Shown piece by piece: positions 23,729 to 30,854 of a DNA stretch of 33,766 nucleotides (the first letter of the stretch is position 1; the number at the start of each line of letters is the position of its first letter). The notes beneath the pieces are model-generated. The model had not been told where the DNA came from. It did not search any database and was given only the letters and a program-made list of their open reading frames with translations. A program made the translations under genes and the position numbers. This stretch comes from Syntrophales bacterium. Lineage in GTDB: Bacteria; Desulfobacterota; Syntrophia; Syntrophales; UBA4778. The DNA is taken from positions 75,129 through 108,894 of the forward strand of contig JAQTPK010000003.1 in assembly GCA_028712885.1 (NCBI GenBank), written 5' to 3'.

Positions 23729-24442
23729 CTACCTTATCTTTCGCGTCTCAAGAATTCTCCGGGCATCCTGGTCCCCGAGTTTCGCCGCCTTCTTCATATC
23801 CTCGACAAACTGCTTTTTCCTGCCCAGGGTTTCGTTGGCAAGCCCCCGCATGTAGTAAGCCATGGCGTCGCGGGAATCAAGCCTGATCGCCGCCGAATAA
23901 TCCTGGACGGCCCCGGCATAATCGCCCGTCTTGGACCGGGCGACGCCCCGGTTGTAATACGCCTCGGCGTAGTCTTTATTGATTTCGATCGCCGCATCAA
24001 AGTCCTTGAGGGCCTGCTTATGCCGGCCGAGCTTTCCGTATGCTACTCCCCGGTTGTTGTACGCCTTTGAATACTTCGGGTTGAGTTCGATGGCCTTGTC
24101 GAAGAGCTCTATTGCCTGCTTGAATTTGCCCTGCCGGTTCAGAATGACTCCGCAATGCTTGTAGGCCCAGTCATGTTTCGGATCCAGCTGGATGGTCCTG
24201 TTGAATTCCTCAAGAGCCTCCTGGTACCTGCCCCCCTTCTCGAGAGCTACCCCTTTCCAGAAATGGTCTTCCGCCGGCGTGTTTTTCCCGGCGGCGGCTT
24301 TTTTCGCCGCCCAGACGGCCCGGTCCGGAACGACCGCAATGATGCACAGCGCGCAGCAAAGCAGTGATAATTTAAGCAGGGGGCGCCTGGCCGGCGTCCC
24401 GTATGCGCCTCCGGAGATTCTAATTCTTCTTTTTCCCGTCAT
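23729..24442 (-). CDS. Exported tetratricopeptide-repeat protein
   Basis: The 237-residue protein has an N-terminal hydrophobic segment (about 19-43, LLKLSLLCCALCIIAVVPDRAVWA) that reads as a signal peptide or anchor. About five TPR units follow (about 50-220), with typical spacing such as AIELNPKYSKAYNNRGVAYGKLG. TPR scaffolds mediate protein contacts, here probably in the periplasm. Its start overlaps the end of the CheX-like gene by 23 bp, so the two are co-translated or co-transcribed. Confidence 0.88.
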   Translation of the reverse strand: MTGKRRIRISGGAYGTPARRPLLKLSLLCCALCIIAVVPDRAVWAAKKAAAGKNTPAEDHFWKGVALEKGGRYQEALEEFNRTIQLDPKHDWAYKHCGVILNRQGKFKQAIELFDKAIELNPKYSKAYNNRGVAYGKLGRHKQALKDFDAAIEINKDYAEAYYNRGVARSKTGDYAGAVQDYSAAIRLDSRDAMAYYMRGLANETLGRKKQFVEDMKKAAKLGDQDARRILETRKIR

Positions 24443-25340
24443 AATGCTGGTAATGCTTCTTTATCGTCACCTCTGAATTCATATCGACACCGCTCAGCAG
24501 GTCGACAGCCGCAATATCCAGCTTCAGTCGCTTGAGGGACGCCTCGTATTGAGAGACCGCGTTGTTCAGTTTTTTTCGCTCGTTCATCGGCATGAAGGGA
24601 TTTTTTGCCAGCTTCTGCAGCGCTTCCTCCCTCATGGCGCCCGTTCTTTCCATCAGGCCTCTGAGATAGCTGATCTTCTCCTCGGGGGTCATTTTCGACA
24701 AATCGGGGGGCTTGGCGGGTTCGGCGGTTTTTGCCGCCGCGCCTTTCCCGGCGGTAGTTTCCCTGGGAGCCGGCGCCTGCTGAACCGTCTTCTTCGAGGC
24801 CCCGGCGGCTTTCCGGGCGGCCGCCTGCTCCATGTCCTTCCCTGCCGGAGCCGGCGCGACCGCGTCCTCTTCCTTCGCCGTCGCCCTCAGGCACACGTCG
24901 ACAAAAAAATTGCCGTGCGGGGTCATGAACGGGATAACGATGCTCGGGGTATTGAGGATGTGCTTGACCGTATGGTCCTTGCCGAAAACGACGGTAGGGA
25001 TGGCTGAGTAAAGGATCATGCCTTCCTTTTCCAGCCGGGACCTTGCCGCCCCCGAAACCATGTTCGTGAATTCTCCGACAGCGTCCACCACCTCTTTCGT
25101 CACCTCGGAATAGAATTCTCCGAGCATGCTGGTGACGATCGAGCAGATGCATGTCTGGGAAAAGCTGATCGCCAGCGACCCGACGGCGTCTCCCGTTATG
25201 CCGATGATGCCGGAGACATCGCCCGGGGCGATATCGTGCTTCTTGGCGTAAGGCTTCCCCGGCACGATGGATATAGCTGTCATTTTTTTCAGGACTTCGA
25301 TGCTTCCGTGCAAAAAGGGATTGATATACCTTATATCCAT
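24420..25340 (-). CDS. CheX-like phosphatase with long C-terminal extension
   Basis: The N-terminal 155 residues match CheX, which removes phosphate from CheY. The start MDIRYINPFLHGSIEVL is typical, and the catalytic motif D86-x3-E90-x2-N93 (DAVGEFTNMVSG) with P115 downstream is complete. CheX is normally about 155 residues; this protein has 306. The extra half is an Ala/Pro/Lys-rich linker (about 157-215) and a helical end (MTPEEKISYLRGLMERTG and following) of unknown role. The start at 25340 has a GAGGA site; an ATG at 25394 is also in frame. The gene leads the operon with the TPR protein and the receiver. Confidence 0.85.
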   Translation of the reverse strand: MDIRYINPFLHGSIEVLKKMTAISIVPGKPYAKKHDIAPGDVSGIIGITGDAVGSLAISFSQTCICSIVTSMLGEFYSEVTKEVVDAVGEFTNMVSGAARSRLEKEGMILYSAIPTVVFGKDHTVKHILNTPSIVIPFMTPHGNFFVDVCLRATAKEEDAVAPAPAGKDMEQAAARKAAGASKKTVQQAPAPRETTAGKGAAAKTAEPAKPPDLSKMTPEEKISYLRGLMERTGAMREEALQKLAKNPFMPMNERKKLNNAVSQYEASLKRLKLDIAAVDLLSGVDMNSEVTIKKHYQHYDGKKKN

Positions 25341-25418
25341 GGCAGGCAGATCCTCGCCGCTTTCAAATGGTTCTTTATAAAAATGGAAAACCATCCAAAA
25401 GTCAAATAATTTTGTCTA

Positions 25419-25446
25419 TTGACAAGGGTATGATTTTTCTTATAGG
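25419..25446 (+). promoter_or_regulatory. Sigma70-like promoter for the ribosomal microgene
   Basis: TTGACA (25419-25424) is followed after 16 bp by TATAGG (25441-25446). It points towards the small gene at 25601, leaving a leader of about 150 nt. The rest of 25395-25600 shows no ORF. Confidence 0.45.
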
Positions 25447-25600
25447 TTACTTATTTAAATCGTACATACGGAAAAAATATTTAGCGCTTTACCGATGTAT
25501 TTAGGCGGAATTTCAGGGCGCCGCATCCGGCTAAGGAGGGCACAAGAGGTGCAGATCCGTCTGCCACTCATATAAAAATCAAAGGAAATGAGGTGATGCA

Positions 25601-25690
25601 ATGGGGAGTGTCGTAAAGAAAAGAAGGAAAAAGATCAGCAAGCATAAATACCGCAAACGGCTGAAAGCCTCACGCCATAGAAAAAGATAG
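25601..25690 (+). CDS. 29-residue basic protein, bS22/mS38 (AURKAIP1/COX24) type
   Basis: The microgene encodes MGSVVKKRRKKISKHKYRK and ten more residues, almost all basic. The pattern MGSVxKKRRKxxSKxKxRK is that of the small AURKAIP1/COX24-domain proteins. The mycobacterial member is ribosomal protein bS22 and the mitochondrial one mS38, both small-subunit proteins near the decoding centre. A ribosome-binding site (AGGTGA) and an upstream promoter support expression. It is too short for most gene callers. The assignment rests on recognition of this motif. Confidence 0.75.
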   Translation: MGSVVKKRRKKISKHKYRKRLKASRHRKR

Positions 25691-25813
25691 TCCATCGGGG
25701 ATAGTCCTCCGGATATCCTTAATAAACAGAACGTATCATTCCCGTCAAACCGGGCCCGCTGTTCCATCAGGAATTGACGGCGGATTTATGCGTTATGCAG
25801 CGTTGGGTTTGCA

Positions 25814-26002
25814 TTGAAAAGCAGCCGAAAAACGAAGAAACAACTCCTGGAGGCGCCGGAGGCCTCCCGCCGGCGGACAGGGAGACCGGGGAAATCGGCG
25901 GTCGGCCTGGAACAGTTCGAAACCGCTCTGAGAGGCAACGAAGATGTTCTGGGCCTGATCGGCGATAATATGACCGATGTGATCATCCTGAGCGATCTTT
26001 GA
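25814..26002 (+). pseudogene. N-terminal fragment of a PAS-sensor gene, cut by a 61-bp repeat
   Basis: The 62-residue frame (TTG start) reads KSSRKTKKQLLEAPEASRRR, then LEQFETALRGNEDVLGLIGD and DVIILSDL, the usual beginning of a PAS-containing kinase (coiled coil, then the first strand of a PAS domain). It stops at the point where the dispersed 61-bp repeat starts (25985); the last six codons are already repeat sequence. The middle (RTGRPGKSAVG) looks frame-disturbed. A decayed gene remnant is more likely than a functional protein. Confidence 0.6.
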
Positions 26003-26045
26003 ATGTCATTTCGACCGCATGGGAGAAATCTTTTGGACTGATTGA
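25985..26045 (+). repeat. 61-bp dispersed repeat, copy A
   Basis: It is 60/61 identical to the reverse complement of 12871-12931. It is followed within 20 bp by a heptamer array, as is copy B. Confidence 0.9.
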
Positions 26046-26280
26046 CTTAAAGATTTTAAGCCGTGAGGCGTAAAGCGTAAGGAGTAAGGTGTTGTTGTCC
26101 ATGCAATAGATCGTTTCCCGCATTTCCCGCTTTTCCCGCATTTCACGCCTTTCCCGCCCAGATTGACGCAATAGACGCAAAGACCCCTTTCCCGCCCTTT
26201 TTTTACCCTCGTATCCTTGAACCCTCTCTATGCCTTTCCCGCCTTTCCCGCATTTCCCGCTTGCGTGCTAAGCCATCGGT
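26046..26280. repeat. Compound heptamer and nonamer arrays upstream of mlaE
   Basis: Four NGTRARR heptamers (26062-26089) are followed by five 9-bp units of type NTTTCCCGC (26113-26157), an inverted nonamer pair (TTGACGCAA, TAGACGCAA, about 26162-26180) and three more NTTTCCCGC units (26234-26260). No gene was found in this stretch. Confidence 0.85.
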
Positions 26281-26487
26281 GTGTCCCTTTCAGGAAACGG
26301 CTCCAGCCTAAATCAGGAATATTCCTATTGCCGTACAGGGGAATATCGAGCGCAATTTAAACTTGTGGTTTCTCCTGCCTTATTCGATCGACGGAAGACA
26401 CCTGCACCCGTGACGCATGCAAGCAATACTATCCAGGTTGCATTAATGGCACCGGCCGGAAACGAAGAAGAATCAGGCGGCAAAAGA

Positions 26488-27291
26488 ATGCGGCGATTGC
26501 TCATGCTGTTTACGGAACCGTTTGCATTTTTAGGCAGAGGGACCATCCAGTATGTCGGCAGCATGGGCGCCTCAGCGATTTTTCTGGTGCTGGCGCTCCT
26601 GAAGGCCTTCCGGAAGAAACAGCTGCCCAAAATCGTACAGCAGCTTTATTACATAGGTGCGCGTTCCACGCTTATCATTCTCCTGGTCGGGCTCTTCACC
26701 GGGATGGTCCTCGGCCTCCAGTCTTATCACGCGCTGGTCCAATTCGGCGCACAGGGGGCGCTGGGGACCCTCGTCGCTCTTTCCCTGGTCAGGGAACTCG
26801 GACCGGTTCTCACCGCAATAATGATTACGGCAAGGGCCGGCTCGGCGACAACCGCCGAGATCGGGAGCCTTCGCATCTCCGAGCAGATAGACGCGCTGGA
26901 TACAATGCGCGTGGACCCCCTCCGGTACCTGATCAGCCCGAGGATAACCGCATCGATCATCAGCTTTCCCCTGCTCACGGCTGTTTTCGACATCATAGGT
27001 ATTCTGGGCGGCTACATATCCGGAGTGCTGCTCCTTGGGGCCAATGCCGGAACCTATCTGTACCGCGTTCAGGCCAGCGTGGAAATGAAGGACATTACGG
27101 ACGGCTTTATCAAGGCAATTGTCTTCGCCGTGATCGTCTCCACCGTATGCTGTTTCGAGGGTTATTTTACCCATATGAGAACGGACAGCCACGGTGCAAA
27201 GGCCGTAGGGCTCTCGACGACCTCGGCGGTTGTGCTGTCGTGCGTACTCATCCTGATCGCGGATTACGTGGTCACTTCGATTCTTATTTAA
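26488..27291 (+). CDS. mlaE: Phospholipid ABC transporter permease MlaE
   Basis: MlaE is the permease of the inner-membrane complex that moves phospholipids between the membranes to keep outer-membrane asymmetry. The 267-residue protein has the family's typical length, several hydrophobic helices and the conserved cytoplasmic segment LVRELGPVLTAIMITARAGS followed by EIGSLRISEQIDALDTM. The start at 26488 (MRRLLMLF) is chosen from protein length and an AGGCGG site; an ATG at 26446 is possible, and the open frame runs back to 26281 without resembling MlaE. There is no fused STAS domain. It heads the mlaEFDCA operon. Confidence 0.93.
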   Translation: MRRLLMLFTEPFAFLGRGTIQYVGSMGASAIFLVLALLKAFRKKQLPKIVQQLYYIGARSTLIILLVGLFTGMVLGLQSYHALVQFGAQGALGTLVALSLVRELGPVLTAIMITARAGSATTAEIGSLRISEQIDALDTMRVDPLRYLISPRITASIISFPLLTAVFDIIGILGGYISGVLLLGANAGTYLYRVQASVEMKDITDGFIKAIVFAVIVSTVCCFEGYFTHMRTDSHGAKAVGLSTTSAVVLSCVLILIADYVVTSILI

Positions 27292-27344
27292 GAACAAGCA
27301 GATCCAGTTTCTATTTTCTCTTTCTGGTTTGAGTCGGACTGGCT

Positions 27345-27386
27345 GGAACCGGGAACTGGGAACTGCGAACTTAAACCCGGAACCTG
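27345..27386. repeat. Heptamer array between mlaE and mlaF
   Basis: Six 7-bp units (GGAACCG, GGAACTG twice, CGAACTT, then two decayed) lie directly before the mlaF start. They belong to the AGTYCCG family read in reverse. Confidence 0.75.
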
Positions 27387-27391
27387 AATGC

Positions 27392-28639
27392 ATGGAACCC
27401 TTCCCGTTAATAGAGTTTAAAAACGTAACGAAGCGATTCGATGGCCGTACGGTCCTGGACAACGTCAACCTCCGGATATACGAGGGCCAGATCACCACCA
27501 TTATCGGTTTGAGCGGCGCGGGCAAGAGCGTTCTGCTCAAGCATATCATCGGGCTGATCCAGCCGGATGAAGGAACGGTCTGCCTGCGGGGGAAGCCGCT
27601 CTCAGGGGTGCGCAAAAAAGAGATTGCCGACACAGTCAAGCAGATGAGCTACATGTTCCAGGGCAACGCCCTTTTCGATTCCATGACCGTCTATGAGAAT
27701 ATCGCGCTCCCTCTCCAGGAGACGACCGACCTGAGCAGGGAGGAAATCGACCGCCGCGTCCGGACCCGGATAGAACAGACGGAGCTCGGCGACTCCGCGG
27801 ACAAGTTCCCTTCCGAGCTGTCGGGAGGAATGCAGAAGAGGGCGGCGCTGGCCCGCGCCCTGGTAACCGACCCCAGGATCGTCCTCTTCGACGAACCCAC
27901 GTCCGGCCAGGACCCGGTGCGCAAGAACGCTATTCTCAGCATGATCGCCCAGTACCAGAGAAGATTCGGCTTTACGGCGATCCTCGTCAGCCACGAAATC
28001 CCCGACGTGTATTTCATCTCCAACCGCATCCTGGCTCTTTACGACCGCACGATAGTCTTCCAGGGCGCGCCGGAGGACCTGGAAAAATTCGATCATCCCT
28101 TTATGGATGAAGTCATTCACAGTCTGGAGGGCCTGCAGGAAGAGCTGACGGGCCTTCATTCCCGCCGGCAGTTCAAAGTCCTCTATCAAAGCCAGATGAA
28201 GCGCAAGGCGCTGGACCAGTTTTACGTGCTGGTCGTTTTCACCCTGGAGGGACTGGATGCCATAGCATCGGGAATGGGGCACGAAGCGGCGCAGGAAGCA
28301 ATACGGTGCATGGGGCTGGCCATAGAAAAGCATTTCGGCCCCATCGGAGGGGTATCCACGCGCCTCGGAATCAACGAGTTCATAACCATGCTCCCCTATT
28401 CCGATATGGCGGAAGCGGAGGCTATTCTGAACAACTTTGCGGCCGATATTCAGAGGGAGGACATCGTGAACATATTGAACGGCGCCCGGAGGCGCGGGGG
28501 CGAAGGACAGTGCGTTGAAATAGGAATAAAGGCGGGACTGGCCCAGGGGCGGCCGACAGTGGAGGTCGGCCCCGTCATGAATGCGGCGGTGGAACAACAG
28601 AAGGAAATCGCCCGGCTCCGCTGCATCCCCGACTGGTGA
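27392..28639 (+). CDS. mlaF: MlaF ATPase fused to a degenerate GGDEF-like domain
   Basis: Residues 1-262 are a standard MlaF ATPase: Walker A GLSGAGKS (39-46), Q-loop Q90, signature LSGGM (143-147), Walker B VLFDEPT (164-170) and H-loop H201. MlaF proteins normally end near here. This one continues to 415 residues. The extension aligns by eye to a GGDEF domain: FYVLVVFTLEGLDAIASGMGH resembles the FxxxNDxxGH region, RLGINEFITMLPYSD resembles RxGGDEFxxxLP (GINEF at 326-330 for GGDEF), and VEIGIKAGLA resembles the SIG strand. Key catalytic residues are lost, so a cyclase is unlikely; a sensor or scaffold role is inferred. Start at 27392 (MEPFPLIEF). The mlaF stop lies 11 bp before the mlaD start. 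Confidence 0.92.
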   Translation: MEPFPLIEFKNVTKRFDGRTVLDNVNLRIYEGQITTIIGLSGAGKSVLLKHIIGLIQPDEGTVCLRGKPLSGVRKKEIADTVKQMSYMFQGNALFDSMTVYENIALPLQETTDLSREEIDRRVRTRIEQTELGDSADKFPSELSGGMQKRAALARALVTDPRIVLFDEPTSGQDPVRKNAILSMIAQYQRRFGFTAILVSHEIPDVYFISNRILALYDRTIVFQGAPEDLEKFDHPFMDEVIHSLEGLQEELTGLHSRRQFKVLYQSQMKRKALDQFYVLVVFTLEGLDAIASGMGHEAAQEAIRCMGLAIEKHFGPIGGVSTRLGINEFITMLPYSDMAEAEAILNNFAADIQREDIVNILNGARRRGGEGQCVEIGIKAGLAQGRPTVEVGPVMNAAVEQQKEIARLRCIPDW

Positions 28640-28650
28640 AGGAGTGGGCA

Positions 28651-29133
28651 ATGAAGAGATATGCAATGGAGACTTCGGTCGGCATTTTCGTGGTTTTCGG
28701 ATTGCTGTGCATCGGGTACCTGACCCTGAAGCTCGGCGATATTTCCCTCCCGGGCAACAATACTTACCGCCTCTTTGCCCGCTTCACTTCGGTCAGCGGC
28801 CTGAGGACGGGAAGTCCCGTGAATATCCTCGGGATCGAGGTCGGACGGGTGGAAAAACTCACGATGGACCAGGCAGAGCAGAGGGCCGTCGTGGAGATCA
28901 GCGTCAGAAAGGACATCAGGATCTACGACGACGCGCTCGCTTCGATCAGGACGGAAGGGCTGATCGGGGACAGGTATCTGAATATAGATCCCGGAGGGTC
29001 GGGCGAAGTTCTCCCGGCCGGCGGAACGATTGTCGAGACGCAGCCCGCCGTTGAGATATCGGACCTTATCGGCAGGTACGCTTTCGGCGAAATCAGGCAA
29101 GAGAACGGGAAAGAGACTGCCGATGAAAAATAG
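28651..29133 (+). CDS. mlaD: Phospholipid-binding MCE-domain protein MlaD
   Basis: The 160-residue protein has an N-terminal transmembrane helix (about 9-26, VGIFVVFGLLCIGYLTLKLG) and one MCE domain (about 35-115) with FTSVSGLRTGSPVNILGIEVG and TEGLIGDRYLNIDPGG. MlaD forms a hexameric ring on the periplasmic side of MlaFE and passes lipids to MlaC. The start at 28651 has an AAGGAG site; a GTG at 28636 is less likely. Its end overlaps mlaC by 11 bp. The C-terminal tail (GEIRQENGKETADEK) is short and polar. Confidence 0.93.
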   Translation: MKRYAMETSVGIFVVFGLLCIGYLTLKLGDISLPGNNTYRLFARFTSVSGLRTGSPVNILGIEVGRVEKLTMDQAEQRAVVEISVRKDIRIYDDALASIRTEGLIGDRYLNIDPGGSGEVLPAGGTIVETQPAVEISDLIGRYAFGEIRQENGKETADEK

Positions 29134-29719
29134 ACTGCTCCTCCTGTTGATACTTGTGTGCGTGACGGCTCCGCTTCCGGCATATGCGGGGCCGCCGACG
29201 GAAGCCGTGCGGGCGAATGTCGACAAGGTCCTGAACGTCCTGCGCGACCCGGCGCTGAAACCCGAATCGGCCAGGGAAAAGAAAAAGAAGAGGCTTGAGG
29301 CCATTTACGAAGTGATGTTCGATGAGATCGAACTCTCCCGGCGCACACTGGGCCTGAACTGGAACAAATTGACGCCCGATCAGCGAAGGGAATTCGTCCA
29401 CCTCTACAGGCAGGTCCTCGAGAACGCCTATATTGATAAAATTCTCTCTTACACCAACGAAAAAATCGTCTTCACAAGGGAAATAAAGATTTCGGAAAAC
29501 CAGGCGGAAGTGCAGACAAGAATTATAACTTCGTCCCGGGAGGTCCCGATATCATACAGGGTCATCCGGAAGGATGGCGCCTGGAGGGTATACGACGTTA
29601 TCGTCGAGAATGTAAGTCTCGTGCGAAACTACCGCAGCCAGTTCAACCAGATCCTGTCGAAAAACACGCCGCCTCAACTGATTGAAATACTCCGGAAGAG
29701 GGTGAAGCAGATAAAATAA
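29123..29719 (+). CDS. mlaC: Periplasmic phospholipid carrier MlaC
   Basis: MlaC ferries phospholipid between the outer-membrane MlaA complex and the inner-membrane MlaFED complex. The 198-residue protein has a signal peptide (about 1-22, ending AYA) and the Tol_Tol_Ttg2 domain: EAIYEVMFDEIELSRRTLG, LTPDQRREFVHLYRQVLE and VISYR-like strand SYRVIRKDGAWRVYDVIVE are characteristic. It starts at 29123 inside the mlaD end. After the stop come two 8-bp units (GAGGGTCC, GAGGGTCA) in the gap before mlaA. Confidence 0.93.
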   Translation: MKNRLLLLLILVCVTAPLPAYAGPPTEAVRANVDKVLNVLRDPALKPESAREKKKKRLEAIYEVMFDEIELSRRTLGLNWNKLTPDQRREFVHLYRQVLENAYIDKILSYTNEKIVFTREIKISENQAEVQTRIITSSREVPISYRVIRKDGAWRVYDVIVENVSLVRNYRSQFNQILSKNTPPQLIEILRKRVKQIK

Positions 29720-29774
29720 GAGGGTCCGAGGGTCAAGTTAATGTTTGCCTATTCCGTTGTGGAAGGCCAATGCG

Positions 29775-30854
29775 ATGAAGGCTTCGGTTTATATCATCTT
29801 TGCCTTGCTTTTCCTCGGCTGCGCGCATGGAAATCAGGCTGTTGTTGCCGACGGCCCGGGAGCGGAATGGAATCCTCCCGTCTTTCTCACTGCCGCGGGG
29901 GTCGCCCCCAGCGCCTTTGAATCATTACTGAGACCCGGAGTTCTGCATTCGGAAAAGGATTCCGGCAAAGAGCAGGCGGAAACCGGGGATGAATATCTCG
30001 AGGACGTTCCCGCGGGGGATGACGAGTACGCGGAGGAATTCAAGGGTGAAGAAGAAGAGGAGATAACGATCGCCGACCCGCTGGAACCGCTCAATCGGGC
30101 GATGTTCCACTTCAACGACCGGCTTTATTTCTGGGTCCTCAAGCCCGTTGCGGAGGGCTACAACAAGGTTGTTCCCGAGGATGCGAGGATCAGCGTGAGG
30201 AACTTCTTCTCCAACCTCGCTTATCCGATCCGTCTCGCCAGCTGCCTTCTCCAGGCGGATTTCCGCGGCGCGGCGACCGAAACCGGACGCTTCGTCGTAA
30301 ACACGGTTTGGGGAATAGGCGGCCTGCTCGATCCGGCATCCGGCAAGGACCTGGACCTGAAAATGCAGAACGTGGACCTGGGGCAGACCCTCGGAACATA
30401 TGGAGTGGGACACGGCGTCTACATCGTCTGGCCCTTCATCGGGCCGTCCAGCCCCAGGGATTCAGTCGATATCGTTGGAGGATATTTCCTTTATCCCGTT
30501 TACTACCTTGAACCCTGGTACGCTGCATGGGGCGCGAGAGCATACGAATCCGTCAACGACACCTCTTTGAGGATAGGCGATTATGAATCCCTGAAAGAAG
30601 CGGCGATAGACCCATACATTGCGTTGCGCAACGCGTATGCCCAGTACCGGCGGAAGCTGGTCGAATCCCGGGGCAAAACCGATGAACCGCCGCCCGGCGG
30701 GGTAAGGGCGGGCGCGGAAGGAATCATAAATCCGGGCATGCCCGCGCCCCGGAGAATGCAAATATCATGGGAGCTCGCGCCGGAGGCGGAGGTCAACAGA
30801 GTCGCACGAATGCCCGCCAGCGATACCGCCTCAGGCAAGGAGAAACGGCCATGA
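29775..30854 (+). CDS. mlaA: Outer-membrane lipoprotein MlaA (VacJ) with acidic N-terminal extension
   Basis: MlaA sits in the outer membrane and removes misplaced phospholipids from the outer leaflet. The 359-residue protein has a lipoprotein signal with lipobox LFLGC (C16), an acidic, disordered-looking stretch (about 60-100, rich in Glu and Asp) and the MlaA domain (about 101-297). That domain starts DPLEPLNRAMFHFND and contains RFVVNTVWGIGGLLDPAS. It is about 100 residues longer than E. coli MlaA, through the N-terminal linker and a C-terminal tail of about 60 residues. A GGAAGG site precedes the ATG. The stop overlaps the next start (ATGA). Confidence 0.92.
   Translation: MKASVYIIFALLFLGCAHGNQAVVADGPGAEWNPPVFLTAAGVAPSAFESLLRPGVLHSEKDSGKEQAETGDEYLEDVPAGDDEYAEEFKGEEEEEITIADPLEPLNRAMFHFNDRLYFWVLKPVAEGYNKVVPEDARISVRNFFSNLAYPIRLASCLLQADFRGAATETGRFVVNTVWGIGGLLDPASGKDLDLKMQNVDLGQTLGTYGVGHGVYIVWPFIGPSSPRDSVDIVGGYFLYPVYYLEPWYAAWGARAYESVNDTSLRIGDYESLKEAAIDPYIALRNAYAQYRRKLVESRGKTDEPPPGGVRAGAEGIINPGMPAPRRMQISWELAPEAEVNRVARMPASDTASGKEKRP

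Noticed and set aside
25774-25968. 64-codon frame overlapping the PAS fragment
   Set aside because: It is in a different frame from the recognisable PAS-kinase N-terminus and has a Gly/Arg-rich composition without a motif.
26281-26487. 69-residue N-terminal extension of MlaE, considered as a STAS or MlaB-like fusion
   Set aside because: It is too short and shows no STAS pattern; MlaE begins normally at 26488.
26572-28666. Two minus-strand frames of about 355 codons opposite mlaE and mlaF
   Set aside because: They are shadows of the mla genes with no domain of their own.
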